NCBI GenBank assembly: GCA_000012145.1
Contig: CP000053.1
Location: 930,001 to 994,000, forward strand
Origin: Rickettsia felis URRWXCal2
GTDB taxonomy: Bacteria; Pseudomonadota; Alphaproteobacteria; Rickettsiales; Rickettsiaceae
Reading direction: 5' to 3'
Length of the DNA stretch: 64,000 bases
Shown: one piece after another, positions 45,550 through 55,623 of the stretch
Layout: each line of letters opens with the position of its first letter
How positions within the stretch are numbered: position 1 is the stretch's first letter
The notes under the pieces: model-generated
What the model saw: only the letters and a program-made list of their open reading frames with translations
The model's database searches: none
What the model was told of the DNA's origin: nothing
Made by a program: the position numbers and the translations under genes

Positions 45550-45665
45550 TAGCCTATCGTCATTGCGAGGAAAATTACGAAGTAATTGACGAAGCAATCT
45601 CAGGAGTCAGGAGTTTGTTATTATTTCATGAGATTGCCACGCAGCTTATAGCTGTTCGCAATGAC
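45550..45665. repeat. Palindromic repeat, cgtcattgcgag type
   Basis: TCGTCATTGCGAGGAAAATT and TGTTCGCAATGACG flank ATCTCAGGAGTC parts. It separates uvrC from the copper chaperone gene. Confidence 0.75.
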
Positions 45666-45671
45666 GTTTTC

Positions 45672-46202
45672 CTAATTCCCCGTTTTATTATAAGGATTAT
45701 CATTTGCTACTTTAACATTAACCGTTTTTGTCGTGTTATCATCAAAGAAAAAGGTTATTTTAAACTCATCTCCTGCGTTTAAATCTACTTTCGGGTCATA
45801 AAGCATAATATGCATGCCACCGGGCTTAAAATCAACGTTAATATTACCGGCAATTGAAAATGGATAATCGACTTTTACCATTTTACTAACTCCTTGATTA
45901 TTAATTGTTTGATGAATTTCTATTCCGCTTATCTTATCTGAAGATATATTCACTAAATTATAACTCTTACTTCTACTATTTATTAATGTAAAATACATAG
46001 CAGAATTGCTAACTTTACCTTGTACATTTGTTGTAGGTCTTGCCCAAGGCTGTGCAAAGTTAACGGCTGCCTCTGCAGGTAATATATCATTGGGCTGATC
46101 AGAAGAAGAATTTGTAGAATTAGGATTTTGAGCTGTTTGGTCATCAGCATAGCTTACTGCACAAATTAAAGTTATAAAACCGACTAATAAAGTTTTTAAC
46201 AT
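45672..46202 (-). CDS. PCu(A)C-type periplasmic copper chaperone
   Basis: The 176-residue product starts with a signal peptide (MLKTLLVGFITLICAVSYAD). The PCuAC domain has a His in GIEIHQTINNQGVSKM followed by Met, and the second pair HIM in FKPGGMHIMLYDPK, the H(M)x10M...HxM copper ligands. Such proteins deliver Cu(I) to the CuA site of cytochrome c oxidase, together with Sco proteins. No Sco or oxidase gene is adjacent. Confidence 0.9.
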   Translation of the reverse strand: MLKTLLVGFITLICAVSYADDQTAQNPNSTNSSSDQPNDILPAEAAVNFAQPWARPTTNVQGKVSNSAMYFTLINSRSKSYNLVNISSDKISGIEIHQTINNQGVSKMVKVDYPFSIAGNINVDFKPGGMHIMLYDPKVDLNAGDEFKITFFFDDNTTKTVNVKVANDNPYNKTGN

Positions 46203-46249
46203 AATAATACCTTTGCTAAATTAAAATTGAATATACATCTAATAAATGA

Positions 46250-46385
46250 AGAGTTGGTTAGACGAAGTTTAATTTGGAAAAGAGCAAGGCATCTTGAAGC
46301 TGATAACCGCAGCGTACACACTAGTACGTGAGGATTATCAGCAAAAGATAACGGAGCCAATTTTTCAAATTAAACGAGTATACTA
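46250..46385. repeat. Rickettsial palindromic-element-like repeat
   Basis: GAGTTGGTTAGACGAAGTTTAA and AAATTAAACGAGTATACT at the ends, with CCGCAGCGTACACACTAG and TACGTGAGGATTATCAGC inside. It is of the same family as 11455 and 31918. Confidence 0.65.
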
Positions 46386-46392
46386 GCATAAG

Positions 46393-47091
46393 TTATTTTT
46401 TTTGCAAAATATTCTTACGTATCTCTTTAGGAAATTTCTCTATTGCATAACGAACTGCGGTTCTTGGCATTTGTGATATATAACGATCCAAAAAATCTAT
46501 TAACTTTTTTTCATCTTTTTTTCCTGCTTCACGTAGCATCCAACCTATTGCTTTATGCATTAAATTATGTTTATCGTTTAAGAGTAATTTTGCTATTTCA
46601 AAAGTTGTATCTAATTGATTATTTTTGATAAAATACCAAGTAACAACCATAGCTATTCGTCTCTCCCAAAGAATTTCCGATTTTGTTAATGTAAAAAGAT
46701 AATCCTTTTCTTTATCCCATAAATAAGCCCCGATTATATGATGAGCTGATGCGTCTACTAAATTCTAATTATTTACGTATTTTATATTGTTTAAGTAAAA
46801 ATTATAAAAAAACTCTTTACCTTGTGCTTTCTGATATTGCATAATCAAAATAGCTAACGCTAAAAATCTTTCTTCATTAAATTCTGAAGTAATAAGTCGG
46901 CTTTAATCCTCTGTATCTAAATTATAATAACTTTTAGCTATTTTACGTAAAATCGGCACGGTAACCCCAATAAACCGGTCATGCTCTCCATACTCCCCTT
47001 CCTTAGTTTTAAAAAACAGCGTTCTACGTTCCACAGGAATAGTAGCATTCTCAAGTAAAATATTTCTAATTTGTTGTAAATTTTCTTTCAT
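46393..47091 (-). pseudogene. alkD: DNA alkylation repair enzyme (AlkD-like) with two in-frame stop codons
   Basis: From the ATG at 47091 (MKENLQQIRNILLENA) a single frame runs to 46393 with no shift. It has FFKTKEGEYGEHDRFIGVTV and PILRKIAKSYYNL, the HEAT-like AlkC/AlkD pattern, then SEFNEERFLALAILIMQYQK, SEILWERRIAMVVTWYFIKN and HNLMHKAIGWMLREAGK. Two stops interrupt it: TAA at 46903-46905 and TAG at 46765-46767. The second falls where the family has Trp (NN-stop-NLVDASAHHIIG), so a TGG to TAG change is likely. AlkD removes alkylated bases. It follows ada on the same strand and overlaps its 3' end by 26 bp. Confidence 0.88.
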
Positions 47092-48121
47092 GTTCAATAA
47101 GCCATTTTTTACGATGTAATCCTCCGCCATATCCTCCAAGTTCGCCATTGCTATTAATAATACGATGGCAAGGAACAATTATTGCTAACTGATTCATGCC
47201 GTTAGCATTTGCAACAGCTCTATAAGAAGTAGGTTTGCCCAAAGCTTTAGCCTGATTTAAATAACTTTGTGTTTCACCGTAAGGTATATTAATTAATTCT
47301 TGCCAAACCATTTTTTGAAATGGGCTTCCTAAAAGATATATAGGTGTATTAAATTTTTGTAAAGTACCGTTAAAGTACAATTTAAGCTCCTCTTCAATCA
47401 TTAAAATCGGTTTAGTACTTCCAGGAATAATAGCAGATTTCGTCTTAATTCTTAGCCTTTCAATTTCCAGCTCTAAACCTCTTCTATCAACAAATTCTAA
47501 TAAGTAAAGTAGCTTTTCATCACTAATTGCAATCATAGCCCCAAGTGTAGTATCTAACCAAGCAGCTTTTAAAATATTTAAATGCTTATTAAGTTTTGTC
47601 GGCGGTCCGCCCATTATTTTAGAGAAAGCATCTCGAAAACCACTACTTGACTCATAACCCATATCAATTTGTGTATTAATTACTGATTCACCCATGCGAA
47701 TTTGCTTCATCGCAATACCCATACGCCTTGCTCTTGCATATTCTACAAACGTCATACCAAAACGTTTTTTAAATTGGCGACGTGCTGTAGAAGCATCTAC
47801 TGATAGCTTATCAAAATCACTATCTTTCCACCTCTTAGCAGGCTCAAGCTCAACAGCGTCAACAAGAGTGCGAACTAAATCTGAAGCTTCGTAAGGATGA
47901 GAAAGAGGCTTGCAACGCTGACAAGGTCTATATGAAGCATGCAAAGCTTCCTTAGCAGTTTTATAAAATTCACAATTTTCAAATTTAGGCTTTCGTGCAG
48001 CACAAGTTGGTCTACAAAATACTCCTGTGGTTTTAACCGCTACAAAAAAGATATTTTCATATCTGTCATCTTTATTAATTAATGCCTGATAATATTCTTG
48101 CCTTTGAATCTCATTAAACAT
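47066..48121 (-). CDS. ada: Bifunctional Ada: methyl-phosphotriester sensor and O6-methylguanine-DNA methyltransferase
   Basis: The 351-residue product has all Ada parts. The N-terminal Zn site has C36, C40, C67 and C70 (GVFCRPTC and RPCQRC). An AraC-type HTH domain is near residues 90-180 (DASTARRQFKKRFGMTFVEY). The C-terminal methyltransferase has the active-site PCHR in AIIVPCHRIINSNGELGGYG. In E. coli, Ada activates ada, alkA and alkB after methylation. It sits between ogt and alkD. No damage to the motifs is visible. Confidence 0.95.
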   Translation of the reverse strand: MFNEIQRQEYYQALINKDDRYENIFFVAVKTTGVFCRPTCAARKPKFENCEFYKTAKEALHASYRPCQRCKPLSHPYEASDLVRTLVDAVELEPAKRWKDSDFDKLSVDASTARRQFKKRFGMTFVEYARARRMGIAMKQIRMGESVINTQIDMGYESSSGFRDAFSKIMGGPPTKLNKHLNILKAAWLDTTLGAMIAISDEKLLYLLEFVDRRGLELEIERLRIKTKSAIIPGSTKPILMIEEELKLYFNGTLQKFNTPIYLLGSPFQKMVWQELINIPYGETQSYLNQAKALGKPTSYRAVANANGMNQLAIIVPCHRIINSNGELGGYGGGLHRKKWLIEHERKFTTN

Positions 48122-48210
48122 ATTAATTTATCCTATAATATAAATTTATAATTATATTATACGAACTTCTTAAAACCACTGTAACCGAAATTCAGGCATT
48201 GATTTTTTAT

Positions 48211-48717
48211 TTAATAATTCTGCTTCTCATGTTCAATAAGCCATTTTTTACGATCTAGCCCTGAGCCGTAGCCTCCAAGCTCGCCGTTATTATTGATGAT
48301 GCGGTGACAGGGAATAATTATAGCAAATTTATTTGCTCCATTAGCATTTGCAACAGCTCTATAAGATCTTTCTCTACCTATTAATTTAGCTTGAGTAAAG
48401 TAACTTCTTGTTTCACCATAAGGTACATTCATTAGCTCTTGCCATACTAATTTTTGAAATTCGCTTCCTAAAAGATATATAGAAGTATTAAATTTTTGCA
48501 AAGTACCGTTAAAGTACAATTTTAACTCCTCTTCAATTGATAGAATAGGTTTAGTGCGATCTTCCGTAATAGCTGATTTTGTTTTAGCTTTAAGTCTTTT
48601 AATTTTATGCTCTAACCCTTTACTTTCAGCAAAATCGAGTAAATAAAGCCTCTCTTCATCACTAATTACCAGCATTGAACCAAGAGGCGTATCAAGCCAA
48701 GCGGATTTTAAACTCAT
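48211..48717 (-). CDS. ogt: Methylated-DNA-[protein]-cysteine S-methyltransferase
   Basis: The 168-residue product corresponds to the C-terminal half of Ada and has the active-site IIPCHRIINNNGELGGYG. It is very similar to the neighbouring Ada C-terminus (shared EEELKLYFNGTLQKFNT), so it appears to be a tandem duplicate that lost the sensor and HTH parts. It repairs O6-alkylguanine. It lies directly upstream of ada on the same strand. Confidence 0.92.
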   Translation of the reverse strand: MSLKSAWLDTPLGSMLVISDEERLYLLDFAESKGLEHKIKRLKAKTKSAITEDRTKPILSIEEELKLYFNGTLQKFNTSIYLLGSEFQKLVWQELMNVPYGETRSYFTQAKLIGRERSYRAVANANGANKFAIIIPCHRIINNNGELGGYGSGLDRKKWLIEHEKQNY

Positions 48718-48811
48718 TTGTTAACCTAAATATAATTTCTTAGTATTATAATATTGATTTTTTTATTTAACAATTTTAATATTTTAATACAACAATTTAT
48801 AGGTAATTATT

Positions 48812-49260
48812 ATGAAAAAAGCTCATGTTTTTAAATATTCTCAAGTAATTAAAACGGATAGAATAGCAACTATAACTCAATTTAGCCAACACTCTTCTAT
48901 AGATCCACAAAATGCTGGAATGCTATGTGCATAGTAGAACCTGAAAAACTAGCAGAGCTATATAATTTACAACAGACGCATAAATTTCATATCCATATTG
49001 TAGGCGGTACAAATGAATTACAGCATAATTATATTCAGCAAGAAATACAAAAAGCCTCGATTAAACCTGATATTTCTTATACACTTTCATATGAACTCGG
49101 TACATTAGATAAGAAAAAATTAGAACATTATACAGAAAATGTTTTAAAAGCACAAAATTATGAGCCGGTATGGCACACTGCGAATCAAAATGATTATGAC
49201 CAAAACGCTTTAGAAATATTGGGGAAACATTACGATAATACGACTACAGATATTATATAA
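48812..49260 (+). pseudogene. Unknown protein, frameshifted
   Basis: An ATG at 48812 (AGGTAATT upstream) reads MKKAHVFKYSQVIKTDRIAT and stops at 48932. The +1 frame reads CIVEPEKLAELYNLQQTHKF and HIHIVGGTNELQHNYIQQEI to 49260. One base change near 48915-48925 would give about 149 residues. It is soluble, without signal peptide or recognised motif. Function unknown. Confidence 0.5.
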
Positions 49261-49317
49261 ATATTGATGCCTTAAAAATTCTACATTATACAATATTCGC
49301 TATTTGTGTTATTTAAA

Positions 49318-51703
49318 TCATTTAGCTTCATGCTCTTTAGCAAAATCAATTAAACTCTCCACGACTTCGTTTAAATCTTCAGGCTTAAAAATGATACCCA
49401 TTTTTTTCTCAACAACATCAAAAAAATAATCATCTAACGAATTTCTCATCTCGTTTATGGTTTTAGTATTTCTTGACCAATGAACAATTATTTTCTGCTT
49501 AATGATGTTATAGGTATCATGAGCAATTTGAATGGCATTTTCATGCTGATTTTGATTTGTTTTATCCTGTAAAAAGTTAAGTAATTTTCTGTAAAAAACT
49601 AGCTTTGTTTTGTTGTTGCCTAATTCACTTGGTACATCATTTTTAAATTCATTTATTATATTTATAAATTCATTAAAAAGCTCACTATCTGATAAACTTT
49701 TATTGTACTTTGCTATTGTATCATTTATAAGTTTGGTAAATTTCTGAAAAAGTGCAGGATCAATACGCATACAATTATCAAGAATATATCTTATCTCCTT
49801 ATTAATTTGATTAGCTTTCTCTAAACCTGCAATGTCTGTTCTTTTCATAAAATTTATAAATATTTTCTCATCAAAAATGTTAATTATTCTAGTTTTAATA
49901 ATATCACCAGCAGTAATATGCTCATCAAGTAACTTTGCGATTTGATCGGTATATATTTTTTTATCTGTTTTTTCATTATAACGCTTTTCTACTATTTTCT
50001 TAAGCTTGTTAAAGTTTTTTAATTCGTTATATAATTCTTCTAATTCTTTTTGTTTAAAAGATTCAGCTAATTTATTAGAATTAGATAATATAGACATCAA
50101 ATTTTTTAACCTGTCTAGCAGGAAATAAAAATTACTCCGTATATTTTCATCAGCTAAATATTGTTCTAGTTGTTCAAGATCTGAGTTATTAGATACATTT
50201 GTAAAAATATTTTTAATTTTTTGCAGTAGTGGGAAAAGCTCTTTTATTTTATCATTTACGACAAATATAGCCTCTTTTAAATCTTCTTTATCGAAATTTT
50301 TTAATTTATCACTATCGTAAAGTTTGCAGGCATCATCTAATTTGACTGCTAACCCTTCATAGTCAATTATATAACCGTATTCCTTAGTTTTTTCGTTCTC
50401 TTCAAATAAACGATTTGCACGAGCGATTGCTTGTAAAAGACTATGCTCTTTTAGTTTTTTGCATATATAAACTACAGTATTACGAGGTGCATCAAAACCG
50501 GTTAGTAATTTTGAGACTACAATTAAAATTTCAGGGTTATCGGCATTTTTAAATTTTTCAATAATTTGGTTTGATCTTAAGCCTTTTTGGGTAACTAAAA
50601 ATTCCTGTATTTCATTTTTGCTTTCAATGTCCTCATGACCTTCTCGATCATCGACAGAAGATATAACAACTTCAGAACTTACTTGATTTATCTCATCCAA
50701 AAATTTTTTAAAATGAATAGCAATAGATCTAGATGGGGCTATTAACATGGCTTTTAAACCGGTGCCTTTGAACGTCGTTGAATAATGCCTTGAGATATCA
50801 GCTGCTTTAGCCTTAATAACTTCCTTTGTATTGGAAAGTGCATCTAGGCTACTATATGCTTTTTTTAAAGCTACTTTTGTTTCTTCATCTACTCCATAAC
50901 GGTACGATCATACTATCTTTTAACGCATCTTTTATAGTATATTTATGAATTAGCTCTCCAAACTTCTCCATAGTGTTTTTTTGCTCTTTTAAAAGCGGTG
51001 TACCAGTAAAATCCTAGATAACAAGCATTAGGCAAGATAATTCTCATTTTATCTGCTAAATCACCGTACTGAGTACGATGACTTTCGTCGACAAGGACAA
51101 AAATATTATTATTAAAATCTTGAAAGCCTTGAAAAAAAGCTTTGTTAAATTTATGAATTACTGAAGTTATAACAGACGTACCGCCTCTAAGTAGTTCAAT
51201 TAAATTTTTGGATGAAGTTGCAAGTTTAGGCTCAAATCCACAATTTTTAAAAGCATGTTTAATTTGCTCATCAAGTTCAATTCTGTCGGTTATAATTATG
51301 ATACGTGGACTTGCAATATTAGCAGATTCAAGTAAAAATTTGGCAATAAATATCATTGTTAAAGATTTGCCCGTACCTTGCGTATGCCATATCACTCCCC
51401 CTTTTCTGATAGTATGCTTATCATCTTGGAATACTCTTTTTGCGATTACATGTGTAGCAAAAAACTGATGATGACGGGCTATTTTTCTTACTGAATTATC
51501 AAAAACACAAAAATTAGCAACCAAATCAAGTAATCTTTCAGGACGACATAAAGCATAAAGTACTTTATCTTGCTCGGTAGGCTCTATATTACCGTCTAAT
51601 TCTTGTTTATCAAAATGTTCTCTACAAGAAACAAAATCACCTGTATAAAGATTATTTTTTATATCTTCAGGTAAAGGAGTGTTGATTAGAACACGTATAA
51701 GGT
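49318..51703 (-). pseudogene. hsdR: Type I restriction enzyme R subunit (HsdR), truncated by IS copy 2 and frameshifted
   Basis: From the IS border at 51703 the frame has the helicase Walker A QGTGKSLTMIFIAKFL, DESHRTQYGDLADKMR, then a shift, GFTGTPL in another frame, a further shift, and from 50748 the C-terminal part with VSKLLTGFDAPRN and QAIARANRLFEEN. The N-terminal nuclease domain is missing because the IS ends there. HsdR cuts DNA with HsdM and HsdS; neither is present in the window. The restriction activity is therefore lost. Confidence 0.92.
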
Positions 51704-53028
51704 GGCACTGTCCAAATAAGTGTGTAAATTTCTCAAAGGTTGTATAAAAGAAAATATAACAAAAAGAGAAATTACAATGACACAGAAACAAAATGCTGCA
51801 ATGGAACAAGCGATAGATTTATTGATCAATAATGATACAGATGTATCAATATTATTCAGGGAAGATGGTTTATTAAAAGAAATAACCAAGCGTCTTGTAG
51901 AGAGAGCTCTACAGTCTGAGATGAATAATCATTTAGGATATAGCAAGTACAATCAAAGTGATGCTCAGAATTCACGTAATGGTTATAACACAAAGAATCT
52001 GATTACAAAGAATGGTGCTGTTGAGATTGAAGTGCCAAGAGATAGAAATAGCAGTTTTGCACCATCATTAGTAGCAAAGCGTCAAAGAAGACTTGATGGT
52101 TTTGATGATAAAGTACTATCTTTGTATGCTAAAGGTATGAGTTTATCAGATATAAAATTACAGCTTCAGGAGTTATATGGAGCTGATGTAAGCGAGAGTT
52201 TAATTAGCCAAATCACAGATGATATAATAGAGGATGTTAAGCTATGGCAAAGCCGTCCATTAGATCCAGTATATGCTATAGTATTTTTTGATTGTTTAAT
52301 AGTAAAAGTACGTCAGGATAAACGGATTATCAATAAATCGGTATATGTTGCATTAGGTATTGATTTAGAAGGGCGGAAAGATATTTTGGGATTATGGATC
52401 AGTGAGAATGAAGGGGCTAAATTTTGGCTTGGAAATTTTACTGAGATGAAAAATAGAGGTATACAAGACATACTGATAGCATGTAGCGATAACCTTAATG
52501 GTATGTCTGAAGCTATAGGTGCTGTTTTTCCAAAGACGGAGCATCAATTATGTATTGTACATCAAATTAGAAATAGTTTACGATATGTATCATATAAGGA
52601 CCGGAAAGAGCTTGCTGGTGATTTAAAACCTATTTATACACTAGCACAGAAAAAGAAGCACTTTCCGCTTTAGAGGCTTTTGAATCTAAATGGAATAAAC
52701 AATATCCTCAAATTGCTAAATCTTGGTATGTTCACTGGGATAATTTAATGATTTTCTTAGGATACCCTGAAGAAATACGGAAAATAATTTATACAACAAA
52801 TGCTGTGGAATCTGTTAATAGTCAACTCCGAAAAGTCACAAAAAATAAACGTGTTTTTCCAAATGATAATACTGTTTTTAAAAGCTTATATTTGGCAATT
52901 GATTACATGACCAAAAAATGGTCCATGCCCATACCAAATTGGAACAAGGCTATGGCTCATTTTTTAATAAAATTTGACGAAAGAATCTAGGCTTTTGGAA
53001 AAGTTTACACACTTAATCGGGAAGACTC
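51704..53028 (+). mobile_element. IS256-type insertion sequence, copy 2 (1325 bp)
   Basis: Ends GGCACTGTCC (51704) and CGGGAAGACTC (to 53028). The left neighbour is the broken hsdR and the right neighbour a 5'-truncated ankyrin gene. The adjacent 8-mers (tataaggt and ttacatgg) differ, so this is not a simple insertion; the two sides were brought together by recombination between IS copies or by an adjacent deletion. Confidence 0.93.
51777..52990 (+). CDS. IS256-family transposase, split over two frames (copy 2)
   Basis: Frame A runs 51777-52673; the -1 frame continues to 52990. The -1 frame is open from after a TGA at 52619-52621, so the overlap is only 52622-52673. G AAA AAG at 52649-52655 lies within it. 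Catalytic D and D lie in frame A; the E is in frame B. It differs from the other copies at one residue in frame B (DNTVF instead of DNAVF). Confidence 0.85.
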
Positions 53029-53572
53029 TTACATGGTTACTAATAAAGGCTGTACGGCTTTAACTTGGGCTGTTGACAAAGGCTTAGAAAAAGTTTGTGA
53101 AATACTTATTCCTAATATGTCCGAGCAGGCTATTAATCACGTTAATAATAATGGCAGTACAGCTTTAACTTTGGCTGCTTGGAAAGGCTTAGAAAAAATT
53201 TGCAGATTGCTTATACCTAAAATGTCACCACAGGCTATTAATCACGTTACTAATAATGGCAATACGGCTTTAACTTTGGCTGCTTGGAAAGGCTTAGAAA
53301 AAATTTGCGAATTGCTTATACCTAAAATGTCATCTCAGGCTATTAATCAAGTTACTAATAATGGTGATACGGCTTTAACTTTGGCTGCTTGGAAAGGCTT
53401 AGAAAAAATTTGTGAAATGCTTATTCCTAAAATGTCCGAGCAGGCTATTAACCAAGTTACTAATAATGGCAATACGGCTTTAACTTTGGCTGCTGATAAA
53501 AGCTTAGAAAAAATTTGTGAAATGCTTATTCCTAAAATGTCCAAGCAGGCTATTAATCATATGGCACTATAA
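53029..53572 (+). pseudogene. Ankyrin-repeat protein fragment, 5' end lost at IS copy 2
   Basis: The frame starts at the IS border and has five ankyrin repeats of 35 residues (105 bp), each like NTALTLAAWKGLEKICELLI. It ends HMAL after the last repeat, without the C-terminal part seen in the neighbouring opposite-strand gene at 53591. The repeats are nearly identical in DNA to those of that gene, so the pair is a recent inverted duplication. Ankyrin proteins in intracellular bacteria often act on host proteins, which is inference. Confidence 0.8.
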
Positions 53573-53590
53573 CTTAATTAAGTTATTACT

Positions 53591-54652
53591 TTATCCTAAA
53601 GTTTCAACTTCCATTCCCCATTTTTCATTTTCTAAATAAGAAATAATATTATCCCTTATTTCAATAGGCAAATTCGATATATGTATCTTATCTTCACAAA
53701 TCTTAGGTGTTAAATTTTAACATATTCTAGCAATAGTAAAAGAATGTGTTTTAATGAAGTTGTTCATTTCCTCTATTATAAATTTGGAGTTGTCAACTTC
53801 TTGCTTTTGTAAATATTCTGTTAATAACTTCTTATTTACTATTTTATAAAATTTTGCAGCACTTATCATTTTAACAAAATTATTTATATTATCTTTACCT
53901 TTACCTAAAAAAGATTCTTTTAAAAATAAAGCTAATTTCTCTGCTAAAATATTATTGTATGAGATTTTTTCTTGAATAAATTTTTTTACCTCTTTATGAG
54001 AACTTGTCAATGTATGATTAATAGCGTCAATAGACATTTTGTTAATAAGCAATTCGTAAATTTTTTTTAAGTCTTTATCAGCAGCCAAAGTTAAAGCCGT
54101 ACAGCCTTTATTAGTAACCTGATTAATAGCCTGCTCGAACATTTTAGGTATAAGAATTTTACAAATTTTTTCTAAGCCTTTCCAAGCAGCCAAAATTAAA
54201 GCCGTATTGCCATTATTAGTAACTTGATTAATAGCCTGTGGTGACATTTTAGGAATAAGCATTTCGCAAATTTTTTCTAAGTCTTTCCAAGCAGCCCAAG
54301 TTAAAGCCGTATTGCCATTATCAGTAACGTGATTAATAGCCTGTGGTGACATTTTAGGTATAAGCAATTCGCAAATTTTTTCTAAGCCTTTACTAGCAGC
54401 CAAAGTTAAAGCCGTATTACCATTATTAGTAACGTGATTAATAGCCTGCTCAGACATTTTAGGAATAAGCATTTCACAAACTTTTTCTAAGCCTTTGTCA
54501 ACAGCCCAAATTAAAGCTGTATTATCAATATAAATTTTGCTTAACTCTAGAATATCCATTTTAGCAATTAATTTCTGTGCTTCAGCTTCGTTTTTTACGT
54601 ATATTGCTTTTATTAACTCTTCATTTGAGGGTTGCAACCATTTTTTAAACAT
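53591..54652 (-). pseudogene. Ankyrin-repeat protein with a C-terminal F-box/PRANC-like tail cut off by a stop
   Basis: The main frame (53717-54652, 311 residues) begins MFKKWLQPSNEELIKAIYVK and has five to six ankyrin repeats, then a helical part. After ...FTIARIC a TAA stops it at 53717. The same frame is open for 41 more codons to 53591 and reads NLTPKICEDKIHISNLPIEI then RDNIISYLENEKWG. The LPIEIRDNIISYL core resembles the F-box or PRANC motif (LPxEIxxxIxxYL) found at the end of ankyrin proteins of poxviruses and some Rickettsiales. A single AAA to TAA change would account for it. With the tail it would be a candidate ubiquitin-ligase adaptor; without it, only a binding protein. Confidence 0.72.
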
Positions 54653-54882
54653 ACTAATATCCTTATTGAATTCTATAAATTTTAATATTTTGTTAAAAAT
54701 GAGCTTATAGACAAAATCATAATAAGAAGTTTTAAGAATTCAATAGAAATTTAACTATACATATGAATAAATGAGTTGAGATGGATTTAGGGAATTTGTG
54801 AATATATAAAGAATTAGAGAAAATAATAAGAGATTTTAATAAATAGCAATAATTACAATTAGTAATTTAATATATTAGTTAA

Positions 54883-55165
54883 TTATTTTAAATAATCAGT
54901 TACTACATTTGAAGTGACAGCAATCTCATTAGCAATTGAGGCTGTACCTGCTTCGCTTAAAAACAAAGACCGCTCTATAGCCCTACGTTTCACCAAGCCT
55001 TGCAGCTTAACACCGCCTTTAGCTTTTACCCATCTAAGCATTTCACCGACAGCGTTTAGGTATTCGCCTCTATTAAGTTTTTGCCGCAAGGTTGATGCTT
55101 GAAATGCCCCGCTACCACAGTTAAAAATGAATGAAATTAAGGCGGCTTGTTGCTTAATTAAATTA
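54883..55165 (-). pseudogene. Phage lysozyme (endolysin, GH24) C-terminal fragment, copy 1
   Basis: The frame reads QQAALISFIFNCGSGAFQAS then TLRQKLNRGEYLNAVGEML and RAIERSLFL, the typical end of phage T4/P22-type lysozymes (QxAALxSFxFNxGxGAFxxSTLxxKLNxGxY). The N-terminal catalytic Glu part is missing. A second relic of the same gene lies at 62446-62745. It lies 180 bp downstream of the tRNA-Arg gene, a common prophage site. Confidence 0.85.
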
Positions 55166-55345
55166 TTAATATTTCTTTTTAATTTACTATTTAGAAGAAA
55201 GAGAAAAGTTGCTTAGTTTAGAGATTTGGTGAAAGACAATTAATAAAAATTAGTTTTATCGAACCTTTCATTAAACGGCAAAAAGCTTGATTTTATGTGG
55301 AGTTCGTCGTTTAATACGTTTGTAGAAATACTGAAAAATGAAGAA

Positions 55346-55422
55346 TGGCGCACCCGAGAGGAGTCGAACCCCTAACCTTATGATCCGTAGTCATATACTC
55401 TATCCAATTGAGCTACGGGTGC
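55346..55422 (-). tRNA. tRNA-Arg (anticodon ACG)
   Basis: The minus strand shows a complete cloverleaf: acceptor GCACCCG pairing with CGGGTGC, D arm GCTC...GAGTA, anticodon loop CTACGGA with ACG, and T arm GGGGTTCGACTCC, followed by discriminator G and an encoded CCA. The length is 77 nt with CCA. ACG (inosine at position 34) decodes CGU/CGC/CGA. The DNA at its 3' end matches part of a coding relic at 8800-8850. Confidence 0.95.
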
Positions 55423-55623
55423 TAAGCTTGAAGTACTTATTTCTAAGCCTTATTTCTTGTTGCTAACATACGAAGAAGCATATATAAAAGCATAGCATTT
55501 GTCAAGAAACATAGAGTGTTCTTATGTTTCTCTGAATAATAAAATATAAAAAATTACAATTAATAGTTGAATTATCATATTATATATTGTATATAGAGGT
55601 TCATAAATTAATATGAGAAAAAA

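Noticed and set aside
43615..45597. uvrC frameshift or pseudogene because of the odd insert
   Set aside because: The frame stays open through the insert and all later motifs are intact.
53029..54652. One single ankyrin gene split by the IS
   Set aside because: The two frames are on opposite strands and overlap in repeat content, so they are separate copies and not two halves.
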